The notes beneath the pieces are model-generated. The model saw only the letters and a program-made list of their open reading frames with translations, was not told the origin of the DNA and did no database searches. Position numbers and translations under genes: made by a program. From Streptomyces aureoverticillatus (lineage in GTDB: Bacteria; Actinomycetota; Actinomycetes; Streptomycetales; Streptomycetaceae): 64,000 bases of DNA. The stretch spans positions 372,001-436,000 of the forward strand of contig NZ_BMSY01000005.1 in assembly GCF_014649395.1 (NCBI RefSeq), in the 5' to 3' direction. Numbering within the stretch: position 1 is the first letter of the stretch; each line of letters starts with the position of its first letter. Shown in pieces: positions 26,118-35,181 of this stretch.

Positions 26118-27544
26118 CGGCCGGCGACCTGCCCCTCCGAAGACGCGGCGGAGTCGTCGAGCAGCGCCAGGGCGACCCGCTCGAGACCGACCGATCTGGA
26201 CGCCTTCACCAGCACGACGTCTCCTGGGCGCAGCTCGCTGCGCAGCAGGTCGATCGCCGCCTGTGCGTCGGACACGTGCACCGACTCCTCACCCCACGAA
26301 CCCTCGTTGTATGCGCCCAGTTGGAGCCAGGACGCTTCCCTGCCCCCGACTGCCACGAGCTTGTTCACGTTCAGCCGGACGGCAAGGCGTCCGACCGCGT
26401 CGTGCTCGGCGAGCCCGTCGTCACCGAGCTCGGCCATGTGACCGAGCACCGCCCACGTGCGCCCTCCCTCGGCCTGTGCGGCTCGGCCCATGGCCGCGAG
26501 CGCGCGCAGGGCGGCTCGCATGGACTCGGGGTTCGCGTTGTAGGCGTCGTTGACGACCGTCACGCCGTCCGGGCGCTCGGTGACCTCCATCCGCCAGCGG
26601 GACAGCGTGCCCGCCTCGGAGAGCGCGAGGGCGATCTCGTCCACGGACATGCCCAGCTCATGGGCGACGGCGGCCGCGGCGAGCGCGTTCGACACGTGGT
26701 GCTCACCGTACAGGCGCAAGCGCACGTCGCTGCACCCGGTGGGTGTGGTGAGCGTGAAGGCGGGTTGTCCGTTCTCGGTGAGCCGGACATTCTCGGCGCG
26801 TACGTCGGCGTCCTCGGCCTCTCCGAAGAGCAGTACCCGGGCCTTCGTACGAGAGGCCATCGCGCGTACGAGGGGGTCGTCGGCGTTGAGGATCGCGGCG
26901 CCGTCGGCGGGCAGCGCCTCGACGAGCTCACCCTTTGCTTGCGCGATCTGCTCGCGGCCGCCGAACTCGCCGATGTGGGCGGTGCCGACGTTCAGGACGA
27001 GACCGATCCGCGGCGGCGTGAGCCCGGTGAGGTACCGGATATGGCCGATGCCGCGGGCGCCCATCTCCAGGACGAGGAACCTCGTCTCGTCGGTGGCGCT
27101 CAGCGCGGTCAGCGGCAGGCCGATCTCGTTGTTGAACGATCCGGGCGTCCACACGGTGGGCGCCTTGCGGCCGATGACCTGGGCGACAAGATCCTTGGTG
27201 CTGGTCTTGCCGGCGGATCCGGTGAGGGCGACGAGGGTAGCGCCGAGCCGGGCGACCACGTGTCGGGCGAGGGCGCCGAGCGCCGTCTGCACGTCGTCGA
27301 CGACGATCGCGGGCACCCCGCACGGCCGCGAGGCGAGCACGGCGACGGCGCCCGCCCCGACGACCTGGGCGGCGTAGTCGTGCCCGTCGGCGCGCTCGCC
27401 CACGAAGGCGGCGAACAGGCCGCCGGGCTGCACCTGACGGGAGTCCATGACGACCGGCGCGGTCACCTGGACCTGCGGATCCGGTATGTCGTACGTCTGC
27501 CCGCCGACGACAGTGGCGATCTCGGCGAGGGAGAGGGCGATCAC
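26114..27544 (-). CDS. murF: UDP-MurNAc-tripeptide--D-Ala-D-Ala ligase MurF
   Basis: A 476-residue Mur ligase that adds D-Ala-D-Ala to complete the pentapeptide. P-loop ALTGSAGKTSTKDL lies near residue 110; NDAYNANPESMRAAL is the MurF signature. GTG at 27544 starts 4 bases after the murE stop and has AGGGATG upstream; the frame stays open further but only by overlapping murE. Ends overlapping mraY by 4 bases. Confidence 0.96.
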   Translation of the reverse strand: MIALSLAEIATVVGGQTYDIPDPQVQVTAPVVMDSRQVQPGGLFAAFVGERADGHDYAAQVVGAGAVAVLASRPCGVPAIVVDDVQTALGALARHVVARLGATLVALTGSAGKTSTKDLVAQVIGRKAPTVWTPGSFNNEIGLPLTALSATDETRFLVLEMGARGIGHIRYLTGLTPPRIGLVLNVGTAHIGEFGGREQIAQAKGELVEALPADGAAILNADDPLVRAMASRTKARVLLFGEAEDADVRAENVRLTENGQPAFTLTTPTGCSDVRLRLYGEHHVSNALAAAAVAHELGMSVDEIALALSEAGTLSRWRMEVTERPDGVTVVNDAYNANPESMRAALRALAAMGRAAQAEGGRTWAVLGHMAELGDDGLAEHDAVGRLAVRLNVNKLVAVGGREASWLQLGAYNEGSWGEESVHVSDAQAAIDLLRSELRPGDVVLVKASRSVGLERVALALLDDSAASSEGQVAGR

Positions 27545-27548
27545 AACT

Positions 27549-29204
27549 TCATCCCTGGGTTTGCTCGATAGCTTCGCGAAGCACTTGGCGGTCGTCGAAG
27601 GGACGGACCACACCGGCGATGTCCTGGCCCTGTTCATGGCCCTTGCCCGCGACGAGGACGGTGTCGCCGGGCTCGGCGCGGGCGACGGCCGCGCGGATGG
27701 CGGCGGCCCGGTCCTCGAACACGGCGACGTCGCCGCGCTCGTGGGCGGGCACCTCGGCGGCGCCCGCGAGCATCGTCGCGAGGATGGCGAGGGGGTCCTC
27801 GCCGCGGGGGTTGTCGGAAGTCAGTACGGCCGTGTCGGCGAGCCGGGCCGCGGCCGCGCCCATCGGCCTCCGCTTGGTCTGGTCGCGGTCGCCGCCGCAG
27901 CCGAGCACGATCGTCAGCTTGCCCTCGGTGACCTTGCGCAGCGCGCGCAGGACCGATTCGACGGCGTCCGTCTTGTGGGCGTAGTCCACCACCGCGAGGT
28001 AGGGCTGCCCGGCGTCGACGCGCTCCAGGCGGCCGGGGACGCCCGGCACCGCGGCGATGCCGTCGGCGGCCTGCTGCGGGTCGATCCCGGCGACGGCGAG
28101 CGACACGATCGCGGCGAGCGTGTTGGCGACGTTGAAGGGGCCGGCCAGCGGCGACTTGGCGGTGATCCGCTCGCCCTTGGGGCCGACGGCGGTGAACGTC
28201 GAGTCCATCGGGCCGACTTCGACGCCCTCGGCGCGCCAGTCGGCGTCCGGGTGGCCCTCGGCCGAGAAGGTGGTGACGGCGATCTCGGACTCGGTGACGA
28301 GCCGGCGGCCGTACTCGTCGTCGAGGTTGACCACGCCGAGCCGGGCGCGCCGCTTGGTGAAGAGCTGCGCCTTGGCCCGGAAGTAGTCCTCCATGTCGGA
28401 GTGGAACTCCATGTGCTCCGGGCTGAGGTTGTTGAAGACGGCGACGTCGAAGACGCAGCCGTCGACCCGGCCGAGCACGAGGGCGTGGCTGGAGACCTCC
28501 ATCGCGACCGCCTCGACGCCGCGCTCGCGCATCACCGCGAACAGCGCCTGCAGATCGGTGGCTTCGGGCGTCGTGCGCTCCGACTTGATGCGCTCGTCGC
28601 CGATGCGCATCTCGACGGTGCCGATGAGTCCGGTGCTGCGGACCTCCTTGAGGCCCCCCTCGATCAGGTACGCCGTCGTGGTCTTGCCGGACGTGCCGGT
28701 GATGCCGATCTGCAGCAGGTCGCGGCCGGGGTGGCCGTACACCGTGGCGGCCAGCTCGCCCATGACCGCGCGCGGGTCGGCGACGACGAGCACCGGCAGC
28801 CCCGTGGCGGCGGCGCGGTCGGCGCCCGTCGGGTCGGTGAGGATCGCCGCCGCGCCGAGGTCGGCGGCCTGGGCGACGAAGTCGGCGCCGTGCATGCGGG
28901 CGCCGGGCAGCGCGGCGTAGATGTCGCCGGGGCGCACCGCGCGCGAGTCGTGGGTGATTCCGGTGATGGCGGCGTCCGTGGCCGGGGCCGCGGCCCCCAG
29001 CTGATCGGCGAGCTCCACGAGTGGGGTGGCGGAGACCTGGGTCGGCCTCGGCGGTCCCGGGTAGTTCACGGGAGCGTCCTTCTGGGTGGTGTGGGACTGA
29101 TCAGCGTGTGGCACGGCGGTGAGCGTACCGGGCGCAGCCCGTTCCAGGCGAAGCGGGCGGTGTGGCGGGGGGCGGTTCCCGGGATCCGGGGTGATGGTCG
29201 TCAC
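27549..29204 (-). CDS. murE: UDP-MurNAc-dipeptide--diaminopimelate ligase MurE
   Basis: A 551-residue Mur ligase that adds diaminopimelate (LL-DAP in Streptomyces, by genus knowledge). P-loop GITGTSGKTTTAYL; the DNPR motif in TSDNPRGEDP binds the diaminopimelate carboxylate. About 45 hydrophilic residues precede the conserved core. GTG at 29204 is supported by AGGAAAAG just upstream; a second GTG (NYPGPPRPT, codon 45) would remove this extension. It lies 37 bases after ftsI. Confidence 0.95.
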   Translation of the reverse strand: MTTITPDPGNRPPPHRPLRLERAAPGTLTAVPHADQSHTTQKDAPVNYPGPPRPTQVSATPLVELADQLGAAAPATDAAITGITHDSRAVRPGDIYAALPGARMHGADFVAQAADLGAAAILTDPTGADRAAATGLPVLVVADPRAVMGELAATVYGHPGRDLLQIGITGTSGKTTTAYLIEGGLKEVRSTGLIGTVEMRIGDERIKSERTTPEATDLQALFAVMRERGVEAVAMEVSSHALVLGRVDGCVFDVAVFNNLSPEHMEFHSDMEDYFRAKAQLFTKRRARLGVVNLDDEYGRRLVTESEIAVTTFSAEGHPDADWRAEGVEVGPMDSTFTAVGPKGERITAKSPLAGPFNVANTLAAIVSLAVAGIDPQQAADGIAAVPGVPGRLERVDAGQPYLAVVDYAHKTDAVESVLRALRKVTEGKLTIVLGCGGDRDQTKRRPMGAAAARLADTAVLTSDNPRGEDPLAILATMLAGAAEVPAHERGDVAVFEDRAAAIRAAVARAEPGDTVLVAGKGHEQGQDIAGVVRPFDDRQVLREAIEQTQG

Positions 29205-29241
29205 GGGCTTTTCCTGTTCGGATCTCCGCTGGGGGCCGGCC

Positions 29242-31260
29242 CTACCTGCCGTTCGGCGGGCGGCCGGGGGTGTCCGGCTTGCCGGGGTCGAACGTCACCG
29301 GCAGCCGCGCCGGGGCCTTGCCGGTGGGCGGTGCCTGGAGCGTCTTGAGGGCGAACTGCATGACCTTCTTGTAGATGGGCCCGCAGATCTGGCCGCCGAA
29401 GTAGCTGCCCTTCGTGGCGTTCTGGATGGCGCAGTAGACGGTGACGCGCGGCTTGTCGGCGGGGGCGAAGCCGGCGAAGGACGAGGTGTAGCCGCGGTAG
29501 CGGCCGGTCTTCGGGTCGACACGGTTGGCCGTGCCGGTCTTGCCGGCCACGCGGTAGCCGGGGATGCGGGCCTTGGTTCCGGTGCCTTCCTCGTCGTCGA
29601 CGACGGACTCCAGCATCTGCGCCAGGGTCCGCGCGGTCTTGGTGCTGACGACGCGGGTCTTCTTCGGCGCGGGCGCGGGCGTGAAGCGGCCGTCGGGCCC
29701 CTTGGTGCCGCGCACCAGGGTCGGCTCGACGCGTACGCCGCCGTTGGCGATGGTCGAGTACACGGACGCCGCCTGCATGGCGTTGATGGACACGCCCTGG
29801 CCGAAGGGGATCGTGAACTGCTGGGAGGTCGACCACTTCTCGGGCGGCGCCAGGATGCCGGAGGTCTCGCCGGGGAAGCCGAGGCCGGTCTCCTTGCCGA
29901 TGCCGAACTTCCGCAGGTACGAGTAGAGGACCTTGTTGGCCTGCTTCTGCGTCTTGCCGAGTTCGCCGGTGGCCAGGATGGTGCCGATGTTGCTGGACTT
30001 GGCGAGCACGCCGTTGAGCGTGAGGTACCAGGTCGGGTGGTCGATGTCGTCCTGGAAGAGGCGGTCGCCGCGGTGCAGGCGGTTGGGCACCGTCACGCGG
30101 GTGCCGGGCGTGGCCGCGTTCTCCTCCAGGACGGCCGCCATCGACATGACCTTGGCGGTGGAGCCGGGCTCGAAGGCGTCCTGGAGCGCGGCGTTGCCGA
30201 GGCTCGTGCTCTGGGCCTGCGAGAGGTCATTGGGGTCGAAGCCGGGCGCGTTGGCCATGGCGAGGACCTCGCCGGTCCGGGTGTCCTGCACTATCACGTA
30301 GCCGCGGTCCGCCCCGGACTTCCTGACCTGCTCGGTGATGGCGTCCTGCGCGGCCCACTGGATGTCGCGGTCGATGGTCAGCTCGACGTCCGAGCCGGGC
30401 ACGGCGGGCTTCTCCGACCTGCCGGCGGTGGGCACCTGCCGGCCGCCGGACTGGGCGTAGCGGATCTCGCCCTGCTTGCCCGCGAGTTCCTTGTTGAGCT
30501 GCTGCTCGATGCCGCCCCCGCCCTTGCCGTCGGCGTTGACCCAGCCCAGTATCCCGGCGCCCAGGCCGTCGTTGGGGTACACGCGCTTGCTGGTGGGCAC
30601 GGCGAGGACGCCCGCGAGGACGTTGACCGTCTTGGAGTCGGTGCTCGCCTTGTCCGCGAGGGTGGCGCGCAGGTCCTTGATCTGCTTCCAGACCTGCGGC
30701 GTCTCGCGGCGGGCCAGCAGGGTGAAGCGCGTCTTCGGGGTGCGGAGCTTCTTGGCGAGCTTGTCGGCGTCCTCGCCGAGGATCGGCGCGAGCAGCCCTG
30801 CGGCCTGCTCGGGCGCGTCGCCGATCTTCGTCTCCTTCGGCGTGAAGAGCGTGGGGTCGGCGGTGATGTCGTACGCGTCCACGCTGGTGGCGAGTTCGAC
30901 GCCGCCGCGGTCGGTGATGGCGCCGCGCTCGGCGGCCAGCTTGTGGCTGGAGTACCGGTTCTTCTCGGCCTTGGCCGCGTACGCGTCGGCGTCCACGGCC
31001 TGCACCTGGAACAGCCGCACCACGAAGGCCAGCATCACCAGGGTCAGGCCGAGGCTGACCATGCGCAGCCGGGGCCGGGGGCTGCCCAGGCGGATGGTCT
31101 TGGCCTTGGCGGGCTTGGGTGGCCTGGGCGCGGACGGGCGGGGGCCGCGCGCGGCGGGCGGGCGTGCTCCCGAATGCGGCCGCCGCCGTGCCGCGGGGCG
31201 CTCGGGGCGTGCCGGGCCGGGGACGCGGCGCCGCGGGGGCGGCGGTTGGCGGTCCGTCAC
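29242..31260 (-). CDS. ftsI: Septal penicillin-binding protein FtsI (PBP3)
   Basis: A 672-residue class B PBP that cross-links septal peptidoglycan as the FtsW partner. A Pro/Arg-rich cytoplasmic N-terminus (about 75 residues) precedes one membrane helix (LRMVSLGLTLVMLAFVVRL). The transpeptidase domain has S367-T-A-K370 (EPGSTAKVM), the SxN motif SSN in LAKSSNIGT, and K574-T-G. A C-terminal Pro/Gly-rich tail follows. GTG at 31260 has AGGTGA upstream and lies 5 bases after the ftsL stop. Confidence 0.96.
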   Translation of the reverse strand: MTDRQPPPPRRRVPGPARPERPAARRRPHSGARPPAARGPRPSAPRPPKPAKAKTIRLGSPRPRLRMVSLGLTLVMLAFVVRLFQVQAVDADAYAAKAEKNRYSSHKLAAERGAITDRGGVELATSVDAYDITADPTLFTPKETKIGDAPEQAAGLLAPILGEDADKLAKKLRTPKTRFTLLARRETPQVWKQIKDLRATLADKASTDSKTVNVLAGVLAVPTSKRVYPNDGLGAGILGWVNADGKGGGGIEQQLNKELAGKQGEIRYAQSGGRQVPTAGRSEKPAVPGSDVELTIDRDIQWAAQDAITEQVRKSGADRGYVIVQDTRTGEVLAMANAPGFDPNDLSQAQSTSLGNAALQDAFEPGSTAKVMSMAAVLEENAATPGTRVTVPNRLHRGDRLFQDDIDHPTWYLTLNGVLAKSSNIGTILATGELGKTQKQANKVLYSYLRKFGIGKETGLGFPGETSGILAPPEKWSTSQQFTIPFGQGVSINAMQAASVYSTIANGGVRVEPTLVRGTKGPDGRFTPAPAPKKTRVVSTKTARTLAQMLESVVDDEEGTGTKARIPGYRVAGKTGTANRVDPKTGRYRGYTSSFAGFAPADKPRVTVYCAIQNATKGSYFGGQICGPIYKKVMQFALKTLQAPPTGKAPARLPVTFDPGKPDTPGRPPNGR

Positions 31261-31265
31261 TTACG

Positions 31266-31880
31266 TCACCTGCCGGGGGTCGTGGGGGCGGGCTTCGCGG
31301 AAGCGGCCGGGGGCGGGGGCGGTGCGGCCGGGGTGCCCGCCGCAGCGGCCGGGGGCGCGGGGGTCGGCGGGGCGGCGGGCGTGCTCGGGGAGCTCGCGGC
31401 GCCGGGCCGCGGCGTGGGCGTGAGCGTCACCTGCGCCGCGGGGGCCGGCGGAAGGACGGGGACCGACGCGACGGGAGCGGGCGGGCGGGCCGCGGACTGG
31501 CGCAGGGCGGAGACGCCGGGAGCGGCGCCGGGGACGCCCCGGACGGTGCCGTCGGGGTTGAGGAAGGCCGGGTCGCCGCCGGGGACCATGCCGAGTTCGC
31601 GGGCGCGGCGCTGCAGGGCGTCCGGGGCGGCGTACTCGTCGACGTCCTTCTGGAGCTCCTGCTCCTCGTCGGTCAGCTCCTGCGTCTCCTTCTTGAGCCG
31701 CGTGAGCTGGAACGAGCCCTCGTTGAGCGAGGAGTTGAGGATCAGGAGCGTGATCAGGCCGCCGCCGAGGAGCAGGACGACCAGGAGCACGAAGGGGGTG
31801 CGTGCGGCCTGGCTCGGGCCCGCGGGCAGCAGCCGCGCGAGCCGCGCGGCCCTCCCCCGCAGTTCGGGCTTCTTGCTCAT
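31266..31880 (-). CDS. ftsL: FtsL-like septum formation initiator
   Basis: A 204-residue bitopic protein in the ftsL position between rsmH and ftsI. A basic N-terminus, one membrane helix (about residues 28-50, TPFVLLVVLLLGGGLITLLI), then a leucine-zipper-type coiled coil (about 52-92, LKKETQELTDEEQELQKDV) make up the normal FtsL body. The last ~100 residues are Pro/Ala/Thr-rich and not usual for E. coli-type FtsL. ATG at 31880 has GAGGAGG. FtsL bridges FtsQ to FtsW/FtsI. Confidence 0.88.
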   Translation of the reverse strand: MSKKPELRGRAARLARLLPAGPSQAARTPFVLLVVLLLGGGLITLLILNSSLNEGSFQLTRLKKETQELTDEEQELQKDVDEYAAPDALQRRARELGMVPGGDPAFLNPDGTVRGVPGAAPGVSALRQSAARPPAPVASVPVLPPAPAAQVTLTPTPRPGAASSPSTPAAPPTPAPPAAAAGTPAAPPPPPAASAKPAPTTPGR

Positions 31881-31948
31881 GCGGCCTCCTCGCGGACGCG
31901 GCTCATGGGGCCTCTCCGGAGAGGCCGCTCACCGGGCTTCCTCGCGGA

Positions 31949-32905
31949 TCACAAAGCTTCCTCGCGGATGCGCTGCGCACCTCGCAGCCGTGCCGGAGCC
32001 GCCCGGCGGTTCTCGGCGATCTCTTCCTCGGTGGGCAGCTCGGCGCCGCGCGTGAGCAGCTTGAGGCGCGGCTGGTACTGCTCGGGCACGACGGGCAGGC
32101 CGGGGGGCGCGGTGGTGGCGGCGCCCGCCGCGAAGACCTGCTTGACCAGGCGGTCCTCCAGCGAGTGGTACGAGAGGACGGCGATGCGGCCGCCCACGGC
32201 GAGGGCCTTCACGGCTGCCGGAATGGCCCGCTCCAGGACGCTCAGCTCGCCGTTGACCTCGATGCGCAGGGCCTGGAAGGTGCGCTTGGCCGGGTTGCCG
32301 CCGGTCCGCTTGGCGGCCTGCGGCAGCGCGTCGCGGATCAGCTCGACGAGCCGGGCGCTGTTGCTGAACGGCTCCTTCTCGCGCTCGCGCACGACGGCGG
32401 ACACGATCCGCTTGGCCTGCTTCTCCTCGCCGTACTGCCGCAGGATCCGCACCAGCTCCCCGGCCGGGTAGGTGTTGAGCACCTCGGCGGCGCTCATCCC
32501 GGTCGTCTGGTCCATGCGCATGTCGAGCGGGGCGTCCTGGGCGTAGGCGAAGCCGCGGTCGGCCTCGTCGAGCTGCATGGAGGAGACGCCGAGGTCGAAC
32601 AGGACGCCCTGTACGCGCGGGATGTCGAGGCGCTGCAGTACGTCGGGGAGTTCGTCGTAGACCGCGTGCACCAGGGTGGCGCGGTCGCCGTAGGGGGCGA
32701 GCCGCTCACCGGACAGGCGCAGCGCTTCCTTGTCGCGGTCGAGGGCGACGAGGCGGGCCGAGGGGAAGGCGGCGAGCAACGCCTCGCTGTGGCCGCCGAG
32801 TCCGAGGGTGCAGTCGACGACCACCGCTCCCGGCTCCGCGAGCGCCGGGGCCAACAGGTCCAGGCACCGCTGGAGCATCACCGGGACATGTCGGGCAGAA
32901 CTCAA
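31949..32905 (-). CDS. rsmH: 16S rRNA C1402 N4-methyltransferase RsmH (MraW)
   Basis: A 318-residue SAM-dependent methyltransferase that makes N4-methyl-C1402 in 16S rRNA. MSSARHVPVML is the family N-terminus; VVDCTLGLGGHSEALL is the SAM-binding motif I; SYHSLEDRLVK is the RsmH signature. The start is TTG at 32905 with GAGAGGG upstream. It is the first gene of the dcw block; mraZ, often found before it, is absent. Confidence 0.95.
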   Translation of the reverse strand: MSSARHVPVMLQRCLDLLAPALAEPGAVVVDCTLGLGGHSEALLAAFPSARLVALDRDKEALRLSGERLAPYGDRATLVHAVYDELPDVLQRLDIPRVQGVLFDLGVSSMQLDEADRGFAYAQDAPLDMRMDQTTGMSAAEVLNTYPAGELVRILRQYGEEKQAKRIVSAVVREREKEPFSNSARLVELIRDALPQAAKRTGGNPAKRTFQALRIEVNGELSVLERAIPAAVKALAVGGRIAVLSYHSLEDRLVKQVFAAGAATTAPPGLPVVPEQYQPRLKLLTRGAELPTEEEIAENRRAAPARLRGAQRIREEAL

Positions 32906-33345
32906 TGCACCCTCTCAGGGTCCGGCGCGGATGACGTACGCGCAGCCGGGTCCCCGCCCGCTCATGAAGGGGAATCCGGCCCGCCGGCGCCGGGGAAGGG
33001 GCGTCGGCCGACCGGGAGCGGGAGGAGGCCGAGCCGTACGTACGCGCCGCGCACGTGGGGGGACTCAGGGAAAATCTCCGGAACGGTCCAGCGGGAACCG
33101 GACCGGTCCAGCGGGAAGCGGACTCCTCTCCCGCTTCGCGTCACTTTAGTCCACCCTGTCTCGCGGTCAATCAACCGGCCTGCGCGGCGCGGCCCGGTCC
33201 GTCACGACGGCGAGGTCCGCAGGTCGTCACCTGTTCGGACGCGGTCCGCCCACTCCTGTGGGGTACCTCACAACAACACCCAATGACGTTCTTTGTCCGC
33301 TCTCACAGCAGGCCCGCACGGTCCGTGACCACTACCGTCATAGTC
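32906..33345. promoter_or_regulatory. Divergent region before rsmH and carbonic anhydrase
   Basis: These 440 bases hold the presumed main dcw promoter (leftward) and that of the carbonic anhydrase gene (rightward). CGGTCCAGCGGGAA occurs twice, at 33084-33097 and 33104-33117 (period 20), followed by the related CTCCCGCTTCG. An AT-richer patch around 33140-33175 is the likeliest leftward promoter. No coding sequence or RNA is evident. Confidence 0.45.
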
Positions 33346-33909
33346 ATGACGACTTCCGCATCCCTTCCCACAGATCCCGAAGACGCCATACGCACCGGCG
33401 GCACACGTGACGGCGGCACGGTCACCGACCGCCTCGTCGAGGCCAATGAGCGCTACGCCGCCGAATTCACCGACCCGGGCATGGACGCCCGCCCCGTCCT
33501 CGGCGTCGCCGTGGTCGCCTGTATGGACGCCCGTCTCGACCTGCACGACGCCCTCGGCCTGGAGCTGGGCGACTGTCACACGATCCGCAACGCGGGCGGC
33601 GTGGTCACCGACGACGTGATCCGCTCCCTGACCATCAGCCAGCGGGCGCTCGGCACCCGCAGCGTCGTCCTCATCCACCACACCGGCTGCGGCCTGGAGT
33701 CCCTCACCGAGGAGTTCCGGCAGGACCTGGAGAACGAGGTCGGGCAGCGGCCCACGTGGGCGGTGGAGTCCTTCCGCGACGTCGACCAGGACGTACGCCA
33801 GTCCATGCAGCGCGTGCGGACCTCGCCGTTCCTGCTGCACACCGACGACGTGCGCGGCTTCGTCTTCGACGTGAAGACGGGACTCCTGCGGGAGATCGAC
33901 CCTGCGTGA
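33346..33909 (+). CDS. Beta-class carbonic anhydrase
   Basis: A 187-residue zinc enzyme that interconverts CO2 and bicarbonate. The zinc/active-site motifs are VACMDARLDL (Cys plus the Asp/Arg dyad), HTIRNAGGVVTDDVIRSL, and LIHHTGCGLESL (His and Cys ligands). It is the short type found in actinobacteria. ATG at 33346 was chosen because homologues start close to it; the frame is open upstream through the intergenic region. An 11-bp hairpin follows the stop. Confidence 0.92.
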   Translation: MTTSASLPTDPEDAIRTGGTRDGGTVTDRLVEANERYAAEFTDPGMDARPVLGVAVVACMDARLDLHDALGLELGDCHTIRNAGGVVTDDVIRSLTISQRALGTRSVVLIHHTGCGLESLTEEFRQDLENEVGQRPTWAVESFRDVDQDVRQSMQRVRTSPFLLHTDDVRGFVFDVKTGLLREIDPA

Positions 33910-33920
33910 CCGCCGGTTGC

Positions 33921-33947
33921 CGGGTACCGGACATTCTCCGGTACCCG
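33921..33947 (+). terminator. Hairpin after carbonic anhydrase gene
   Basis: Perfect 11-bp inverted repeat CGGGTACCGGA / TCCGGTACCCG with a CATTC loop, starting 12 bases after the stop. Confidence 0.65.
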
Positions 33948-34161
33948 AAAGGCGGCAAGACCTGACATAACGCCGCCAGTTATCCACAGGCGAGTGACAC
34001 GAACCGGTAAGCCCAACAAGAATGCGTGTGTGGCGTCGCGCTGAACCATTCACGCGCGGTGTCCGTGTTTCGGGGTGGGCCGGTCCGCACGCGAGCGTCG
34101 GCCCGGACAAGAGAAGACCTGTGCTCCTTGCCGAGCGTGGGGAAGGGCCGAGGAGGGCCGG

Positions 34162-35181
34162 GTGACGACCTATGACGATCGAGCGAGCCTCACAGATCTG
34201 ACCACGACCGCGGAGCGTGTCCGCAGGTCGGTCGAGGGTGTGATCGAGGGCAAGCCGGAGGTCGTACGGCTTTCGCTGACCGTGCTCCTGGCGGAGGGGC
34301 ACCTGCTCATCGAGGATGTGCCGGGCGTGGGCAAGACCATGCTCGCCAAGGCGCTCGCGCGGTCCATCGACTGCTCGGTGCGGCGTATCCAGTTCACGCC
34401 GGACCTGCTGCCGTCGGACATCACCGGTGTGTCCATCTGGGACCAGCAGCGCCGTGACTTCGAGTTCAAGCCGGGAGCGATCTTCGCGCAGATCGTGATC
34501 GGCGACGAGATCAACCGCGCGTCTCCGAAGACGCAGTCGGCGCTCCTGGAGTCCATGGAGGAGCGCCAGGTCACCATCGACGGGCAGACGTACGAACTGC
34601 CCAGCCCGTTCATGGTGGTGGCCACGCAGAACCCGGTCGAGATGGAGGGCACGTATCCGCTGCCCGAGGCGCAGCGCGACCGCTTCATGGCCCGCGTCTC
34701 GATCGGCTATCCGGGCCCGGAGGCCGAGCTGCAGATGCTGGACGTGCACGGCGGTGTCTCGCCGCTGGACGACCTCCAGCCGGTGGCGCACGCGCACGAC
34801 ATCGTGAAGCTCATCGACGCGGTCCGCACGGTCCACGTCGCCGAGGCGGTGCGCAGATACGCGGTCGACCTGGTGGCGGCCACCCGCAGCCACCCGGACC
34901 TGAGGCTGGGCGCCTCCCCGCGCGCGACGCTGCACCTGCTGCGCGCCGCCAAGGCCTCCGCCGCCCTCAGCGGCCGCGAGTTCGCCCTGCCGGACGACGT
35001 GCAGGCCCTGGCCGTCGCGGTCCTCGCGCACCGCCTGCTGCCCACGGCCCAGGCCCAGCTCAACCGGCGTACGGCCGAGTCGGTCGTCCTGGAGATCCTC
35101 CAGCGCACCCCCGTCCCGGCGGCCCAGCAGCCCGGCGGCGGCTTCTTCGGCCAGCAGCCGCCCGGCAACCGGAGGCTGTGA
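34162..35181 (+). CDS. MoxR-family AAA+ ATPase
   Basis: A 339-residue AAA+ ATPase. Walker A is DVPGVGKTM (K58), Walker B IVIGDEIN, with the MoxR-typical NRASPKTQSALLESMEE and PLPEAQRDRFMARV (sensor/arginine region). MoxR ATPases act as chaperones or activators of proteins encoded next to them. GTG at 34162 was chosen for AGGAGG at 34151-34156 (spacing 5) over an open upstream extension. It opens a three-gene operon with the DUF58 and transglutaminase genes, overlapping the former. Confidence 0.94.
   Translation: MTTYDDRASLTDLTTTAERVRRSVEGVIEGKPEVVRLSLTVLLAEGHLLIEDVPGVGKTMLAKALARSIDCSVRRIQFTPDLLPSDITGVSIWDQQRRDFEFKPGAIFAQIVIGDEINRASPKTQSALLESMEERQVTIDGQTYELPSPFMVVATQNPVEMEGTYPLPEAQRDRFMARVSIGYPGPEAELQMLDVHGGVSPLDDLQPVAHAHDIVKLIDAVRTVHVAEAVRRYAVDLVAATRSHPDLRLGASPRATLHLLRAAKASAALSGREFALPDDVQALAVAVLAHRLLPTAQAQLNRRTAESVVLEILQRTPVPAAQQPGGGFFGQQPPGNRRL

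Noticed and set aside
27447..29348. A 633-codon open frame antisense to murE
   Set aside because: Composition is typical of a mirror frame in GC-rich DNA, and murE on the other strand has the P-loop and DNPR motif.
33910..34161. Possible DnaA box or origin at TTATCCACAGG (33979-33989)
   Set aside because: A single near-consensus site without a cluster, far from dnaA/dnaN type genes; most likely chance.
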